From contig JACCVV010000019.1 of assembly GCA_013697955.1 (NCBI GenBank), forward strand, positions 47,919 to 111,918: a stretch of 64,000 bases of DNA, read 5' to 3'. The stretch comes from Tatlockia sp. GTDB lineage: Bacteria > Pseudomonadota > Gammaproteobacteria > Legionellales > Legionellaceae. Positions 8,378 to 17,786 of this stretch are shown here, one piece after another. The position numbers and the translations under genes are program-made. Numbering within the stretch: position 1 is the stretch's first letter; each line of letters starts with the position of its first letter. The notes under the pieces are model-generated. The model ran no database searches. It was not told the origin of the DNA and saw nothing but the letters and a program-made list of their open reading frames with translations.

Positions 8378-9568
8378 TTAGAGGTTAGCTGTAATCTTCA
8401 GCGAAATAGAATTCACATTGCCTTTATCTATGCCATTAATTGTATTTTGGGCTGTAACAATGTTTATATTTTTGGCCTTGAAAAATGCATGGGCATAGCT
8501 CGCATTTAAAATCAATTTTTTACCTAAGGAATAGGCCATTGAAGCGCCCAGTGTAATGCTATCACCATGATCTATTTGAAATTTGCCATTAGACGGTGAC
8601 TGTAAATAGCTTGCTGCCATGCGAATAATCCACTTAGGGTAGAAACGGTAATTCGTACCTGCGGTAAAAAGCCAGCTATTACGTAAATAATAAGGAACCT
8701 TTACAGAAGAAATAACTCCCGCAGCTGTAGCTACATTGTGAATTGTATTTTCTTTGAAAATATTCCATTGGATATATTGAACTGTTCCCATTAGTCCTAA
8801 TTTGTTGGTTAAAAAATGTGATATCGATAAAGCAGATCGGGCCGGGATCCAATAATTAAAATGATAATTATCTGAACTTAATGTCGGATTATTATTAAAG
8901 ATGCTGCTACCTCTCATTTTAAATGTCATCGCTGAACGATAATTAAATCCAACTAAAGTGCCTTTTGCTGGTTTTAATAAAAAACCCGCATCTTTGCCTA
9001 AGGCTTTTGCAGAACTCTCATTAATAGATTCTCCATCTGGAATATTCAAGCGAGGTAAGCCTGTTATAGGTTTTAACAGAAAATGTGCATAAGAATGATT
9101 TATGGAAGCACCAAAAGAGATATATTCATTAAATTTATAGGCAATTGCCGGAACTAAATCGATATTTTCAATTTTATTATCAGATTGTGAATAGCGCAAA
9201 ATGGAAAAACCATCCAGATCTTTATTGAAATCGTTGGCAATAACCGCAAATCCTAACCGCCAATTGGTTTTCAATGGCATGGCATAATAGCCTGAAGGTA
9301 ATAAAAAATTCACACGGGTTTTAGTTGTACCATTCTGAATTGAATCCCTTCTTTTTTGGATAACTGTTCCGCTAAAAGTAGTATCAGACCTTCCTAATGA
9401 CCCCAAGGCAATAAACTGTTTATTTTTTGTAAGCGTTAAAGCGGCGGGATTATAATAAGTAGCTGTTGCATCATTGACTATCGCGGTTCCAATAGTGGAT
9501 TCAATAAAAGAAGCATAAGCGGCGAAGGGAAATAAAAGGGTTGCCAGATAACATTGAATTCTTAACAT
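8378..9568 (-). CDS. FadL/OmpP1/TodX family outer-membrane transport protein
   Basis: 396 residues with an N-terminal signal peptide ending near AYA. The mature N-terminus carries the family signature of an alternating Gly/Ala/Asn region, here IGTAIVNDATATYYNPAAL, which forms the N-terminal hatch in FadL. The remainder alternates as beta strands and ends TANL. These porins take up long-chain fatty acids or other hydrophobic compounds. An isolated gene with about 250 bases of non-coding DNA downstream; no fad genes are adjacent. Confidence 0.85.
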   Translation of the reverse strand: MLRIQCYLATLLFPFAAYASFIESTIGTAIVNDATATYYNPAALTLTKNKQFIALGSLGRSDTTFSGTVIQKRRDSIQNGTTKTRVNFLLPSGYYAMPLKTNWRLGFAVIANDFNKDLDGFSILRYSQSDNKIENIDLVPAIAYKFNEYISFGASINHSYAHFLLKPITGLPRLNIPDGESINESSAKALGKDAGFLLKPAKGTLVGFNYRSAMTFKMRGSSIFNNNPTLSSDNYHFNYWIPARSALSISHFLTNKLGLMGTVQYIQWNIFKENTIHNVATAAGVISSVKVPYYLRNSWLFTAGTNYRFYPKWIIRMAASYLQSPSNGKFQIDHGDSITLGASMAYSLGKKLILNASYAHAFFKAKNINIVTAQNTINGIDKGNVNSISLKITANL

Positions 9569-9730
9569 ATTTAAATTCCTTGCTTTTACATAAAACCTTT
9601 CTTAAAAAGATTCAAAGGAAACCTATTTTCAAAAAAGCTGAGGTTAATCTTATTTGTGTGCAAAGGAAAAAACCTTGGCACAGCATCGCAAATCAGTAGC
9701 CCACAGCTAATTTTGCTAATCTAACTAAGG

Positions 9731-10093
9731 CTAATTTATCTGTAATTTTTTCTCAGATTCTTGAAGAGCATTTATTTCCCGGTTTAAGGTATAGCTAAGA
9801 ATAGTTCGAATAAGAACAATACTGGCAACCATGCCGATGGAATAATAATCCGGCGCTGTAGTTGTTCCAATTAAATCCGCTGCAACAATGAACTCTAAAC
9901 CCAAAGTCAGAACCAGACTTAATTTTAGGCGAATTTTATTAATATCTGACTTCTGAGTACCAATTTCACCGAGCGAATAGTCAAAATAACGGACAATTGC
10001 GAGAATTACACCAATTAAAATTACAAGAACACCGCAAAAAGAGATTGAACGCTGAATTATTAACAGAATTGTATGAAAGGTTGAAGTATCCAT
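9731..10093 (-). CDS. DUF1622 family inner-membrane protein
   Basis: 120 residues with three predicted membrane helices (about 12-35, 52-72 and 81-100). The pattern LGLEFIVAADLIGTT followed by IVLIRTILSYTLNREI is typical of DUF1622. The function of the family is unknown. A single gene, divergent from the gene at 10236. Confidence 0.82.
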   Translation of the reverse strand: MDTSTFHTILLIIQRSISFCGVLVILIGVILAIVRYFDYSLGEIGTQKSDINKIRLKLSLVLTLGLEFIVAADLIGTTTAPDYYSIGMVASIVLIRTILSYTLNREINALQESEKKLQIN

Positions 10094-10178
10094 CTAGTAG
10101 CTCTTCATAAATTAACTTTATCAAGGTTAACTTAGAATTTGTTGAAATGAAATTGCTGGTGTGGTTTTCTCTTTGTAT

Positions 10179-10206
10179 TTGATCTGAACAAGAATTGCTT
10201 TACAAT
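10179..10206 (+). promoter_or_regulatory. Sigma-70-type promoter for the 99-aa gene
   Basis: TTGATC at 10179-10184 and TACAAT at 10201-10206 are separated by 16 bases. The gene starts 30 bases downstream of the -10 element, leaving a short leader with an AAGAG ribosome site. Confidence 0.55.
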
Positions 10207-10235
10207 CCGGCCTCATCAAAGAATAAGAGAATTAA

Positions 10236-10535
10236 ATGAATAACGAAACCAACCAGGCTGCTGACGCTTTTAGTGCAGAAGATTATTCTAAAGCAATGAA
10301 CATTATAGCTGAAAATTTATTATCTACTTTAGTGCAATCGGTTCAGAAATTACCTCCAGAATTTTCTAATCGTAAAGTCATAGTGCAGGCTTTGTCCGCT
10401 TTTTTAGCCAATGTTATTTATAAACAATTTCCAGAGGATGAAGGTTCGAGTCAAAAAATGCTGAATGATTTTACCAATATTATTCAAATACAACTGGATA
10501 ATATGTATAGGCCTGTTAATGCTACTCAAGACTGA
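10236..10535 (+). CDS. Small conserved-looking protein of unknown function
   Basis: 99 residues, acidic, with no membrane segment. It is mostly helical by inspection (AEDYSKAMNIIAENLL, KVIVQALSAFLANVIYKQF). It has its own promoter and is followed by a strong GC hairpin terminator, so it is a single-gene transcript. I do not recognise the family. Confidence 0.7.
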   Translation: MNNETNQAADAFSAEDYSKAMNIIAENLLSTLVQSVQKLPPEFSNRKVIVQALSAFLANVIYKQFPEDEGSSQKMLNDFTNIIQIQLDNMYRPVNATQD

Positions 10536-10563
10536 AATTTTCTTTCTATAAAAACCTGTTTCC

Positions 10564-10580
10564 AGCCCGCATCGCGGGCT
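10564..10580 (+). terminator. GC-rich intrinsic terminator
   Basis: AGCCCGC (10564-10570), loop ATC, GCGGGCT (10574-10580), then a TCTAT stretch. It lies 29 bases after the stop at 10535 on the same strand. Confidence 0.75.
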
Positions 10581-10736
10581 TCTATCCAGATTAGACCTAG
10601 GTTTGTTAGGAATATGGCCTTATAACAACAGGCTAGTTAAATCCCGTACAAAGCCCTTGAACATATAACCTGGTGCTAATAATTCCTTAAGTTTGATTGT
10701 TTAATATGGGCTCAAATATTATTTTGAGGCCTGTTT

Positions 10737-12281
10737 ATGTACGAGAAACGATTAAAGAAAGAACCTATTTTTTCTGCTAATAATTCAAAAATTCTTTTTT
10801 TACTCCAAGAGTTGTATCAAGAAAAAACCCATTTAAAAAGAAATGATTTGAATGAGGTCATTAAATCAATATCACATTGGAAAGAAAACGACTTTTATAA
10901 AAAAGAACACTGCCCGTCAGAAGAACAAAATAAAATCTTTTTGAATGAAATTGAATCTATTCTAAGAATATATTCATTTTTTAGCAAAAATGTACCCGAT
11001 TTTGACAAACATGCCATTGAAAAGATCTGCAACGCCGTACTTGCTGTGGTTCTTCAATTAGCAGATGAAAATTTTTTAATTCAATACCTGGAAGAAACTA
11101 AAGATATACTTCATAACAGCTTTGATTCTCCTATTTTAGAAGATAATGACGAAATAAAAAAACGAGTCTTAATCAGTCATCTAATTGTTTATCGCTTTTC
11201 TTCTAATATTGAGGCTTTAAACTGGCCTCTTGATTTTCCAAAATCAGATTTGGATATCACTTTTATTGAAAGTCATTTTGACTGGACTATTATTCAAAAG
11301 AACTCTAGAGAATGGGTAAATGGTCAATGGAATGATATCAATATGGTGCAAGCTAAAGATTCTAAAAAAGGACTTTTCACTTTTGGTTTGTCCTCAAAAG
11401 ATTCTTTACCCAAATACCTGGATATTGAATTTAAATATATGCCTTTTCCTCACAAAACTTTTAAACTTTTTGAAGAAGCATTAATCGAAAATAAAATAAA
11501 TTATACCGACAATGGTAGGGGTTGGATTCGTATAAATGATGTTCAATCCAAAGAGAAATTAGCCTTAAGCCTTGAAATTTTGTTGCGATTTGCTTTTATG
11601 TCTCCTCAAGCGATTAAAGACTTGGATTCAAAAATTGGCTGTATTAATCCGATTAATGAGATAAATGATTTAGTAAATAGTGAAGAATATGATGCTGCGA
11701 TAGAACTAGCTATCGCTGGAGTAAAAAAAGGGTTTATAGATTGCTTGTGGAATTTAGGTGAGCTCTTGAAAAAAAAATCGATTTTAGACAAAGCTTTTTC
11801 TGCCTACGCTTCAATCGAAAAAACACATCCATTTTATAGAGACTCCAGGCTCAAATGCTTTCATATTCTTGAACAAATTTTGTTTTCAAATACCTGCTCA
11901 GAGGAAGAGATTTTTGAGTATAAAGAGCGCCAATTTGGCTTGTTAGCGGAATTATGCGGTAAGGACAACAGCGAAGAACAATATGAGAAATTAAAGGACT
12001 CACTTTTTTCTGAATTATGTGGCAATACCGAAAGTGGGATTTATGGAAAATTCGCTAAAATTATACCAAGCATTGATACGCTGCTTCTCTTAGCTCGTGA
12101 AATGAGGTCTTTAAAACATCAAAACAAAGAATTCGAAAAGGAGAATAAGGCGTTAAAAGAAGAAATTCAAACCCTTAAATCGCACCAAAACGCGGTTGTT
12201 AATTCGCCTAAATTTTTTAGGCAAACTATTACAACTAACACAACGACAACGATTCCAGAAAAGCAAGTAAGTCCTAAATAA
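10737..12281 (+). CDS. Unknown 514-aa helical/coiled-coil protein, putative effector
   Basis: No family recognised. Residues 1-300 are mixed; from about 305 to 380 there is a TPR/Sel1-like helix pair pattern (EYDAAIELAIAGVKKG, then LDKAFSAYASIEKTHP). Residues about 455-485 form a Lys/Glu coiled coil, and the last 25 residues are Thr-rich and basic. There is no signal peptide. The 3' end overlaps the convergent mtfA-like gene by eight bases. Architecture and isolation fit an accessory or effector gene; function is open. Confidence 0.6.
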   Translation: MYEKRLKKEPIFSANNSKILFLLQELYQEKTHLKRNDLNEVIKSISHWKENDFYKKEHCPSEEQNKIFLNEIESILRIYSFFSKNVPDFDKHAIEKICNAVLAVVLQLADENFLIQYLEETKDILHNSFDSPILEDNDEIKKRVLISHLIVYRFSSNIEALNWPLDFPKSDLDITFIESHFDWTIIQKNSREWVNGQWNDINMVQAKDSKKGLFTFGLSSKDSLPKYLDIEFKYMPFPHKTFKLFEEALIENKINYTDNGRGWIRINDVQSKEKLALSLEILLRFAFMSPQAIKDLDSKIGCINPINEINDLVNSEEYDAAIELAIAGVKKGFIDCLWNLGELLKKKSILDKAFSAYASIEKTHPFYRDSRLKCFHILEQILFSNTCSEEEIFEYKERQFGLLAELCGKDNSEEQYEKLKDSLFSELCGNTESGIYGKFAKIIPSIDTLLLLAREMRSLKHQNKEFEKENKALKEEIQTLKSHQNAVVNSPKFFRQTITTNTTTTIPEKQVSPK

Positions 12282-13056
12282 TGTAAGGATTTGGCCCATG
12301 TTTTTGGGCCATTATCAATGGATTCTGGCGATAAAATTTAACTAAAAGCTGGTAAACATCTGGATAAATTTCAGCAATGATTTCGGGTTTTTCAAAAAAA
12401 TATTCAGAAAACACCGCAAAAAACTCTGCTGGCGACGTTTGAGCATAGGGATTGATCGGTATATCTTGCAAGCGTCTTTCGAAATCAGCATAAGCTTTAT
12501 TAAATACCTCTGCCCAATGTTGAACCAACATATCGGAATGAAGCGGCGGTAATCCATTAGCAGATCCATTTAACATATCTAATTTATGAGCGAATTCATG
12601 AATTACCACATTATATCCATCATTTTCAGACTTAGGTAAGGCATCATTCCAGGATAAAACAATAACGCCCTGCTGCCAGGATTCACCGCTAAGATACACT
12701 CTACTTTGATGAACTACTCCACATTCATCGATTTCAATATCTTCTCTTGCAAAAGAGCCTGGATAGATAATGACCGAGCGCCAACCTTTGAACCAATTCA
12801 GACCAAGATTAAGAATGGGAAGACAAGCCTGTAAGGCTATAATCAATTTCATTTCCGTGGTTAATTCTAAATCCACAGCTTCCAGGGACTTGTAATGAAG
12901 AAAGAGAATAGCTAAATTTTTTAGTCGAGCCCTTTCGTCTTCGTTCAATCGCTTAAGCAAAGGAAGAATTTGAAACCCATTTTGCCATTGCATATTGGAA
13001 ATATCAGAACGTTTTATAAGACGCTCATTCCATTTCTCCTTCAACCTTCGAAACAT
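12274..13056 (-). CDS. mtfA: MtfA-like zinc metallopeptidase
   Basis: 260 residues. The zinc site HEFAH is at 153-157 within NVVIHEFAHKLD, and the distal Glu lies in SPAEFFAVFSEYFFE (about 211), as in MtfA and the related anthrax lethal factor fold. In E. coli MtfA is a cytoplasmic aminopeptidase that binds the repressor Mlc and so tunes glucose phosphotransferase genes. The start at 13056 lies 32 bases inside the upstream monooxygenase gene on the same strand, so the two are translationally close. Its stop overlaps the convergent gene. Confidence 0.9.
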   Translation of the reverse strand: MFRRLKEKWNERLIKRSDISNMQWQNGFQILPLLKRLNEDERARLKNLAILFLHYKSLEAVDLELTTEMKLIIALQACLPILNLGLNWFKGWRSVIIYPGSFAREDIEIDECGVVHQSRVYLSGESWQQGVIVLSWNDALPKSENDGYNVVIHEFAHKLDMLNGSANGLPPLHSDMLVQHWAEVFNKAYADFERRLQDIPINPYAQTSPAEFFAVFSEYFFEKPEIIAEIYPDVYQLLVKFYRQNPLIMAQKHGPNPYII

Positions 13057-14563
13057 CAGTCTCCCTGGTTAATTTTGCTAAATATTCGCTCAGAGGGTGA
13101 ATTTCCTGGATTGAATTGGCGTAAGCCACATATCCATCAGGCCTTATTAGATAAACTGCATCTTTTTCAAGCCCTGCTTTATTCGCTTCTTCGTTCCATA
13201 AAAATTCTACTAACTCCAAGCTTAGGCGATTAATTGATTCTTTAAAATCTGGCGATGAAGAACCGTAAATATGAAGCTGCCAATCTAAGGATTGCAGGGT
13301 TTTGAAATTATCGATTATGTCGTACTTTACCCAAGGCAATCTATCGCCCCCTTTTATTTTTCCTGCGTCTCCCTCACTTAAAAAACTTTTACGGTAATTA
13401 ACATTGGTTTGAGAAACCGTTTTAAATAGAAAATATTTAAGTTTTTCGGATTCAAGCAAGCGAGGGACAAGATGGGGGAAAACAAGATTTCTAAACAATT
13501 GCCCTAAAAACCCTTGATTACTTATGGCTTTAAATACTTTATCGGTAGAAAAAATGAGTCGACGTGCAAAGCCGATTCGCTCTATTTCATAGGTATTAAG
13601 AATAGAAGGCGCACTCCGTTTGTGCATTAGTTCTGCAATTTTCCAGGCAAGATTTACAGCATCGCCAATACCAGTATTCATACCCTGAGCACCAACTGGG
13701 CTATGGATATGGCCGGCATCGCCTAATAAAAAAACGCGTCCTTTGCGAAAATTTTTAGCAACGCGATGGTGAGAATGGTAAGTAGAAAACCAATTCACTT
13801 TTGAAATTCGAATCCTGGTATTCCGAATGGCAGCTTCTGCAACGTCTGAAAATTCAATTTTCTCTTTAGAGGCTATTTCTGGTGGAACAATTCCAATAAG
13901 CCGAATTGAGCTACTGGAGCGGACAGGAAAGGCCAAAGCAAAATCATTTTCATTGAAACAAAGTTGCAAAAAACCATTAATAACATCGCCTGTTGCTAAA
14001 ACATCGGCTACATAAAAAAGTTGGGAGTAAGTGCCTCCAGGAAAATGAATCCCGGCAGCATTTCTGACTGTAGAACTTGCCCCATCACAGCCAAACAAGT
14101 ATGGGGTTTTAATAAATTCAATTTCATTGTTTTTTTTAATTTGCGCTGAAATCTGATTCCCTTCTTCCTTATAGTTTAAAAATTCAGTATTTCTTTCCAC
14201 ATTAATTCCCGCTTTTTCTAAATGCTCAAGCAGTAATTTTTCATGATCGTCCTGTGGAAAAGAAAGGATAAAAGGAAAAGGACTGGATTCTCGCCCAAAA
14301 GCGCTTAAATTTACGCCAGCAACAACCTCGCCTTTTTTGCGAATATTAATCTTTTCGATAATAATCCCTTTAGCAACCACTTCATCAGCAAAGCCAAGCT
14401 GCTGATAAAACTCCAGGGTTCGCGCATGCAAAACCACGGCTCTAGAGGTTTGTCCAGGAACACTGTCTTTATCGATAATGCGCAGAGGTATGCCAAATCG
14501 GTTCAGCAACAAAGCCAAAACTAAACCGGTTGGGCCGGCTCCTACAATGAGTACTTCTTCCAT
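13025..14563 (-). CDS. FAD-dependent aromatic-type monooxygenase (PheA/TfdB family)
   Basis: 512 residues. The N-terminal dinucleotide fold VLIVGAGPTGL is followed by a segment with SRAVVLHARTLEFY, the DG motif in FGCDGASSTVR, and GDAGHIHSPVGAQGMNTGIGD, the second FAD motif. These define class A flavoprotein hydroxylases. The C-terminal domain resembles the thioredoxin-like extension of phenol hydroxylases (about 400-500). The substrate is unknown; a phenolic or polyketide-like compound is most plausible. Overlaps the mtfA-like gene downstream. Confidence 0.87.
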   Translation of the reverse strand: MEEVLIVGAGPTGLVLALLLNRFGIPLRIIDKDSVPGQTSRAVVLHARTLEFYQQLGFADEVVAKGIIIEKINIRKKGEVVAGVNLSAFGRESSPFPFILSFPQDDHEKLLLEHLEKAGINVERNTEFLNYKEEGNQISAQIKKNNEIEFIKTPYLFGCDGASSTVRNAAGIHFPGGTYSQLFYVADVLATGDVINGFLQLCFNENDFALAFPVRSSSSIRLIGIVPPEIASKEKIEFSDVAEAAIRNTRIRISKVNWFSTYHSHHRVAKNFRKGRVFLLGDAGHIHSPVGAQGMNTGIGDAVNLAWKIAELMHKRSAPSILNTYEIERIGFARRLIFSTDKVFKAISNQGFLGQLFRNLVFPHLVPRLLESEKLKYFLFKTVSQTNVNYRKSFLSEGDAGKIKGGDRLPWVKYDIIDNFKTLQSLDWQLHIYGSSSPDFKESINRLSLELVEFLWNEEANKAGLEKDAVYLIRPDGYVAYANSIQEIHPLSEYLAKLTRETDVSKVEGEME

Positions 14564-14681
14564 GAAAACTCCATCCTATTTTTATTTAGCTTAGCTTAAA
14601 TTGTTCAATTAATTCTAATTTTAAAATAGGTGACAATGAAGCCTAAATATTTGAAAGCGGGCTGCGCACTATCAAAATCTT

Positions 14682-15119
14682 TTAAACAAGTAAGCCCCTT
14701 CGTTGCATAACCGAAGCATAAAGATACAACCCCAGCGCTACTAAAAGGATAATTGCGGTCATCACCAGAGAAAAAGTATCTCCCATCACTTGCATACCGT
14801 TTGATAGTACGTAGTTATTAAAGGTGGTTAATAGTGCCGCAACAAAAGAGAACAAAAACACCCAGATAGCGTCGCGTTTTCGAAGCAAGAGCAAGATTGA
14901 GCCGATTACACCGCCCCAAACCGCGATACCCCAGGCTATTTTTACCCAAAGTGGAAGCCCGTAAAAAAAGGCTAATTGATCGGAGGCAAAAGCTTTCATA
15001 TAAGATTGATTTTTGGTTTGGGTCATAACAAAGTCAAAAGCGCCAATTGCATTCCAAAATAATCCGGCAATACCAACTAGCCAAAGGTGCCAAGGGGTTT
15101 TTAATTTTGATTTAGCCAT
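14682..15119 (-). CDS. Four-helix inner-membrane protein, unknown function
   Basis: 145 residues from ATG 15119 (GTGAG upstream); an in-frame TTG at 15137 would add six residues. The pattern KTPWHLWLVGIAGLFWNAIGAFD then FVMTQTKNQSYM, with four hydrophobic helices, matches a small family sometimes labelled sugar transporter without evidence. No catalytic motif visible. Divergent from the gene at 15222. Confidence 0.75.
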   Translation of the reverse strand: MAKSKLKTPWHLWLVGIAGLFWNAIGAFDFVMTQTKNQSYMKAFASDQLAFFYGLPLWVKIAWGIAVWGGVIGSILLLLRKRDAIWVFLFSFVAALLTTFNNYVLSNGMQVMGDTFSLVMTAIILLVALGLYLYASVMQRRGLLV

Positions 15120-15221
15120 AGATTTCTCACTTTTCAATTAGGGAAAACAGGGAAAAACGGAAATGTTATATCCCTTTTTTAGTCTAAAATAAACCCTAGG
15201 ACCTATAGCAAGGACGGATCT

Positions 15222-15587
15222 ATGCTTCTTACTCCAATGGCACTGCGACGAATAGCGTTTATATTTGGGATTTTAACGCTTGGAGTTTCTTTAGCCACCT
15301 GGGGCCTGGATTTTGCCGATTTAACAATTAAGTGCATTTATTGCCAAAATGAACGAACAATGATGGGTCTGTTAGGACTTCTGCTTATCTTCCCGGTTTA
15401 TCCTTATATAACACGTTATTTGGCCTATGTTTTTGGCTTTTTTGGAGCCAGTGTTGCGGCGCAGCAAATTATGTTAGTTTATAAAAATTCAGGGTTATTT
15501 TCCTTCAAATTTGTTTTGGTGGCTTCCGTTTTATTTATAATTATTGCCCAGGTTTATCTTATTTCTCTTCAGGATGAGGAGAATTAG
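15222..15587 (+). CDS. Small membrane protein with DsbB-like CxxC motif
   Basis: 121 residues, four membrane helices. After the first helix there is a C-I-Y-C motif followed by QNERTMMGLLGLLL, which resembles the DsbB pattern (Cys-x-x-Cys, x2-5, Arg, then a membrane helix). A second periplasmic Cys pair, needed for full DsbB activity, is absent. It could be a minimal quinone-linked thiol oxidase relative or an unrelated membrane protein. Confidence in the gene is good, in the function low. Confidence 0.7.
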   Translation: MLLTPMALRRIAFIFGILTLGVSLATWGLDFADLTIKCIYCQNERTMMGLLGLLLIFPVYPYITRYLAYVFGFFGASVAAQQIMLVYKNSGLFSFKFVLVASVLFIIIAQVYLISLQDEEN

Positions 15588-15644
15588 AGATAATCACTTC
15601 TTTTATCTATAATTAATACAATGGCAGGCAAGGAAGAATTTTTG

Positions 15645-17786
15645 ATGAAGGGATCTTGGCGCAAACGAAAGTCAGCTTTAAGCAATTTTTTCTCAGGCAT
15701 TCAATTGAGCCGAAGCTCATTAAATTTAATATTTATTTTAGCGCTCCTCTTCCTACTCACGATTAACATTTCCTCCTTTAAGCAAGTCAGCGATATGATT
15801 AAGGCAAATCGCTGGGTTAACCACACACATCAAGTTATTCATACAACAGACGCTGCACTCTATTCATTAGTCGATATTGAGTCCAGACAACGCGTATATT
15901 TACTCCGCGGAGCATCCTATTTTTTAGAAGACATCGATGGGATAAAAACAAATTTATTTGAAAATTTGGCGATTTTAAAACATTTAACGAAAAATAATCT
16001 CGAACAAAATAAACGAGTCAATCGGTTAATTAAACTAATAGACCTGCGCCTTGGCTTATTGAATCAACTTATGAAATTAAGAGCTGAAAACAAACTTGAT
16101 CTAGTTAAAGATGCGACCTTAATTGATCAAAGCCATAATTTGTCGAATCGAGTTAAAGATTTAGGACATGAGATTAAAGCAGTTGAAATGACCTTGCTAA
16201 ACGAGAGAAATGCCCTTGCCGTAAAAAAGGCTGCTAATACCAGCCTTATTTCAATATTAGGCAGTCTTTTATCACTCGTTTTTTTAATAATTGCCTTTAT
16301 TCTCGCCAATGTTGAATTGTTCAATCGTAAAAAAACCGAACAAAATAGCAGCGCTATCCAAAAACAATTGCGAAAAATTATTGAAAGTACGTCAGATATG
16401 ATTGCTGCTTATGATAAAGACTGGCGATTAATAATTTTCAATGACGCTTATCAGCGGGAATTTAAGAATTTATTTGATAAATTATTAGTCGTTAACATGT
16501 CACTAGAGGACCTTTTCAAAGGCTTACCTGAGGATAAAAAAGCGCTAATGCTCGCTTGGAAAGAATCCCTGCGCGGCAATGAAATGACCAAAAAATTAGA
16601 CTTTATCCAAGATAAATCAAAAAATATTTATGAAATGACGACCAATCCTATCCAAAATGATGCTAATGAAGTGATTGGAGTTGTCCATAATGTGCGTAAT
16701 ATTACCCAGCGGATTCAGGATCATACTGAATTACAAGATTCCTATAAAAAATTAGCTCAAGGAATGCAGGAGCTAACTAATAAAAATGAGCAAATCATTC
16801 TCCTCGTTGAAATGAGCGACATTATGTTAGCTTCAAGCTCTGTTAATGAATTGTCCGAAGTGCTAGCCAAATATTCACAACGCCTTTTACCTCTTACAAG
16901 CGGGTATTTGTTTATTATGCATCCTTCTAAAAATTATCTGGAAAATGCTTCAAGTTGGGGTCAGCCCAATTCTGAAGTGTGTACCTTCACCCCTGATCAG
17001 TGTTGGGCAATCAGACTGGGGCGTATTCACCGTACCAAATCGGAAAAAGACACTTTAATTTGTGCTCATATTCAAGAGGGGCATAAACATAATCAAGTGT
17101 CTTTATGTGTACCCCTGATGGCTCAGAATGATATTTATGGGTTGATATATATTGAAATCGAAGAAAAACACGCGGCCATGGTCGATCCGAATCAAAATTT
17201 ACTGGTAACTGCCTTTGCAGAACTTACAGCTTTAGCCCTTGCTAATGTGCGTTTAAGAGAAAATTTAAGACATCAATCCATTCGGGATCCGCTAACTGGT
17301 TTATATAACCGTCGCTATCTCGAAGATTTTCTAATGAAGCTTTTACATCAGGCAGAGCGAAAAAATCTTCCCTTCGCAGTATTGATGCTTGATCTTGATT
17401 ACTTTAAATCAATAAATGACAGTTATGGCCATGACGCTGGCGACGTAGTTTTAAAAGAATTGGGTGAGTTATTGACTAGTGAAATTCGCTTGGGGGATTT
17501 AGCAGCGCGCTATGGTGGTGAGGAGTTTATTATTGTTCTTTATGATATTAATGAAGAGCAGGCCCAAATAAGAGCTGAGGCTCTAAGAGCGTCTATTTCC
17601 AAGCTCCATATTAAATACGGCGCCCAACAGGTAGGTTCAATTACCATGTCTATTGGGCTTGCGATATATCCCGAGGATGCAAAAACATCGACAGAGTTAA
17701 TTGAAGCTGCAGATAAAGCGCTATATTTCGCTAAAAATAATGGTAGAAATCAGGTTGCACTTTTTTCAAAGATACCTGAACGCTAA
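15645..17786 (+). CDS. Diguanylate cyclase with CHASE3, PAS and GAF domains
   Basis: 713 residues from ATG 15645, chosen because AGGAAG lies eight bases upstream; ATG 15621 has no ribosome site. In order: a membrane helix near residues 25-45, a CHASE3-like periplasmic sensor, a second helix near 195-220, PAS (about 240-360), GAF (about 385-540) and C-terminal GGDEF (about 550-710). The active site is GGEEF, with the RLGD inhibitory I-site five residues before it, so it should make cyclic-di-GMP with product feedback. The stop overlaps the convergent downstream gene by four bases. The likely signal is an extracytoplasmic ligand or stress. Confidence 0.92.
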   Translation: MKGSWRKRKSALSNFFSGIQLSRSSLNLIFILALLFLLTINISSFKQVSDMIKANRWVNHTHQVIHTTDAALYSLVDIESRQRVYLLRGASYFLEDIDGIKTNLFENLAILKHLTKNNLEQNKRVNRLIKLIDLRLGLLNQLMKLRAENKLDLVKDATLIDQSHNLSNRVKDLGHEIKAVEMTLLNERNALAVKKAANTSLISILGSLLSLVFLIIAFILANVELFNRKKTEQNSSAIQKQLRKIIESTSDMIAAYDKDWRLIIFNDAYQREFKNLFDKLLVVNMSLEDLFKGLPEDKKALMLAWKESLRGNEMTKKLDFIQDKSKNIYEMTTNPIQNDANEVIGVVHNVRNITQRIQDHTELQDSYKKLAQGMQELTNKNEQIILLVEMSDIMLASSSVNELSEVLAKYSQRLLPLTSGYLFIMHPSKNYLENASSWGQPNSEVCTFTPDQCWAIRLGRIHRTKSEKDTLICAHIQEGHKHNQVSLCVPLMAQNDIYGLIYIEIEEKHAAMVDPNQNLLVTAFAELTALALANVRLRENLRHQSIRDPLTGLYNRRYLEDFLMKLLHQAERKNLPFAVLMLDLDYFKSINDSYGHDAGDVVLKELGELLTSEIRLGDLAARYGGEEFIIVLYDINEEQAQIRAEALRASISKLHIKYGAQQVGSITMSIGLAIYPEDAKTSTELIEAADKALYFAKNNGRNQVALFSKIPER

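Noticed and set aside
10680..10706. PmrA-like box before the 514-aa gene
   Set aside because: CTTAAG and TTTAATAT are 14 bases apart rather than 11 and no -10 follows at the expected distance.
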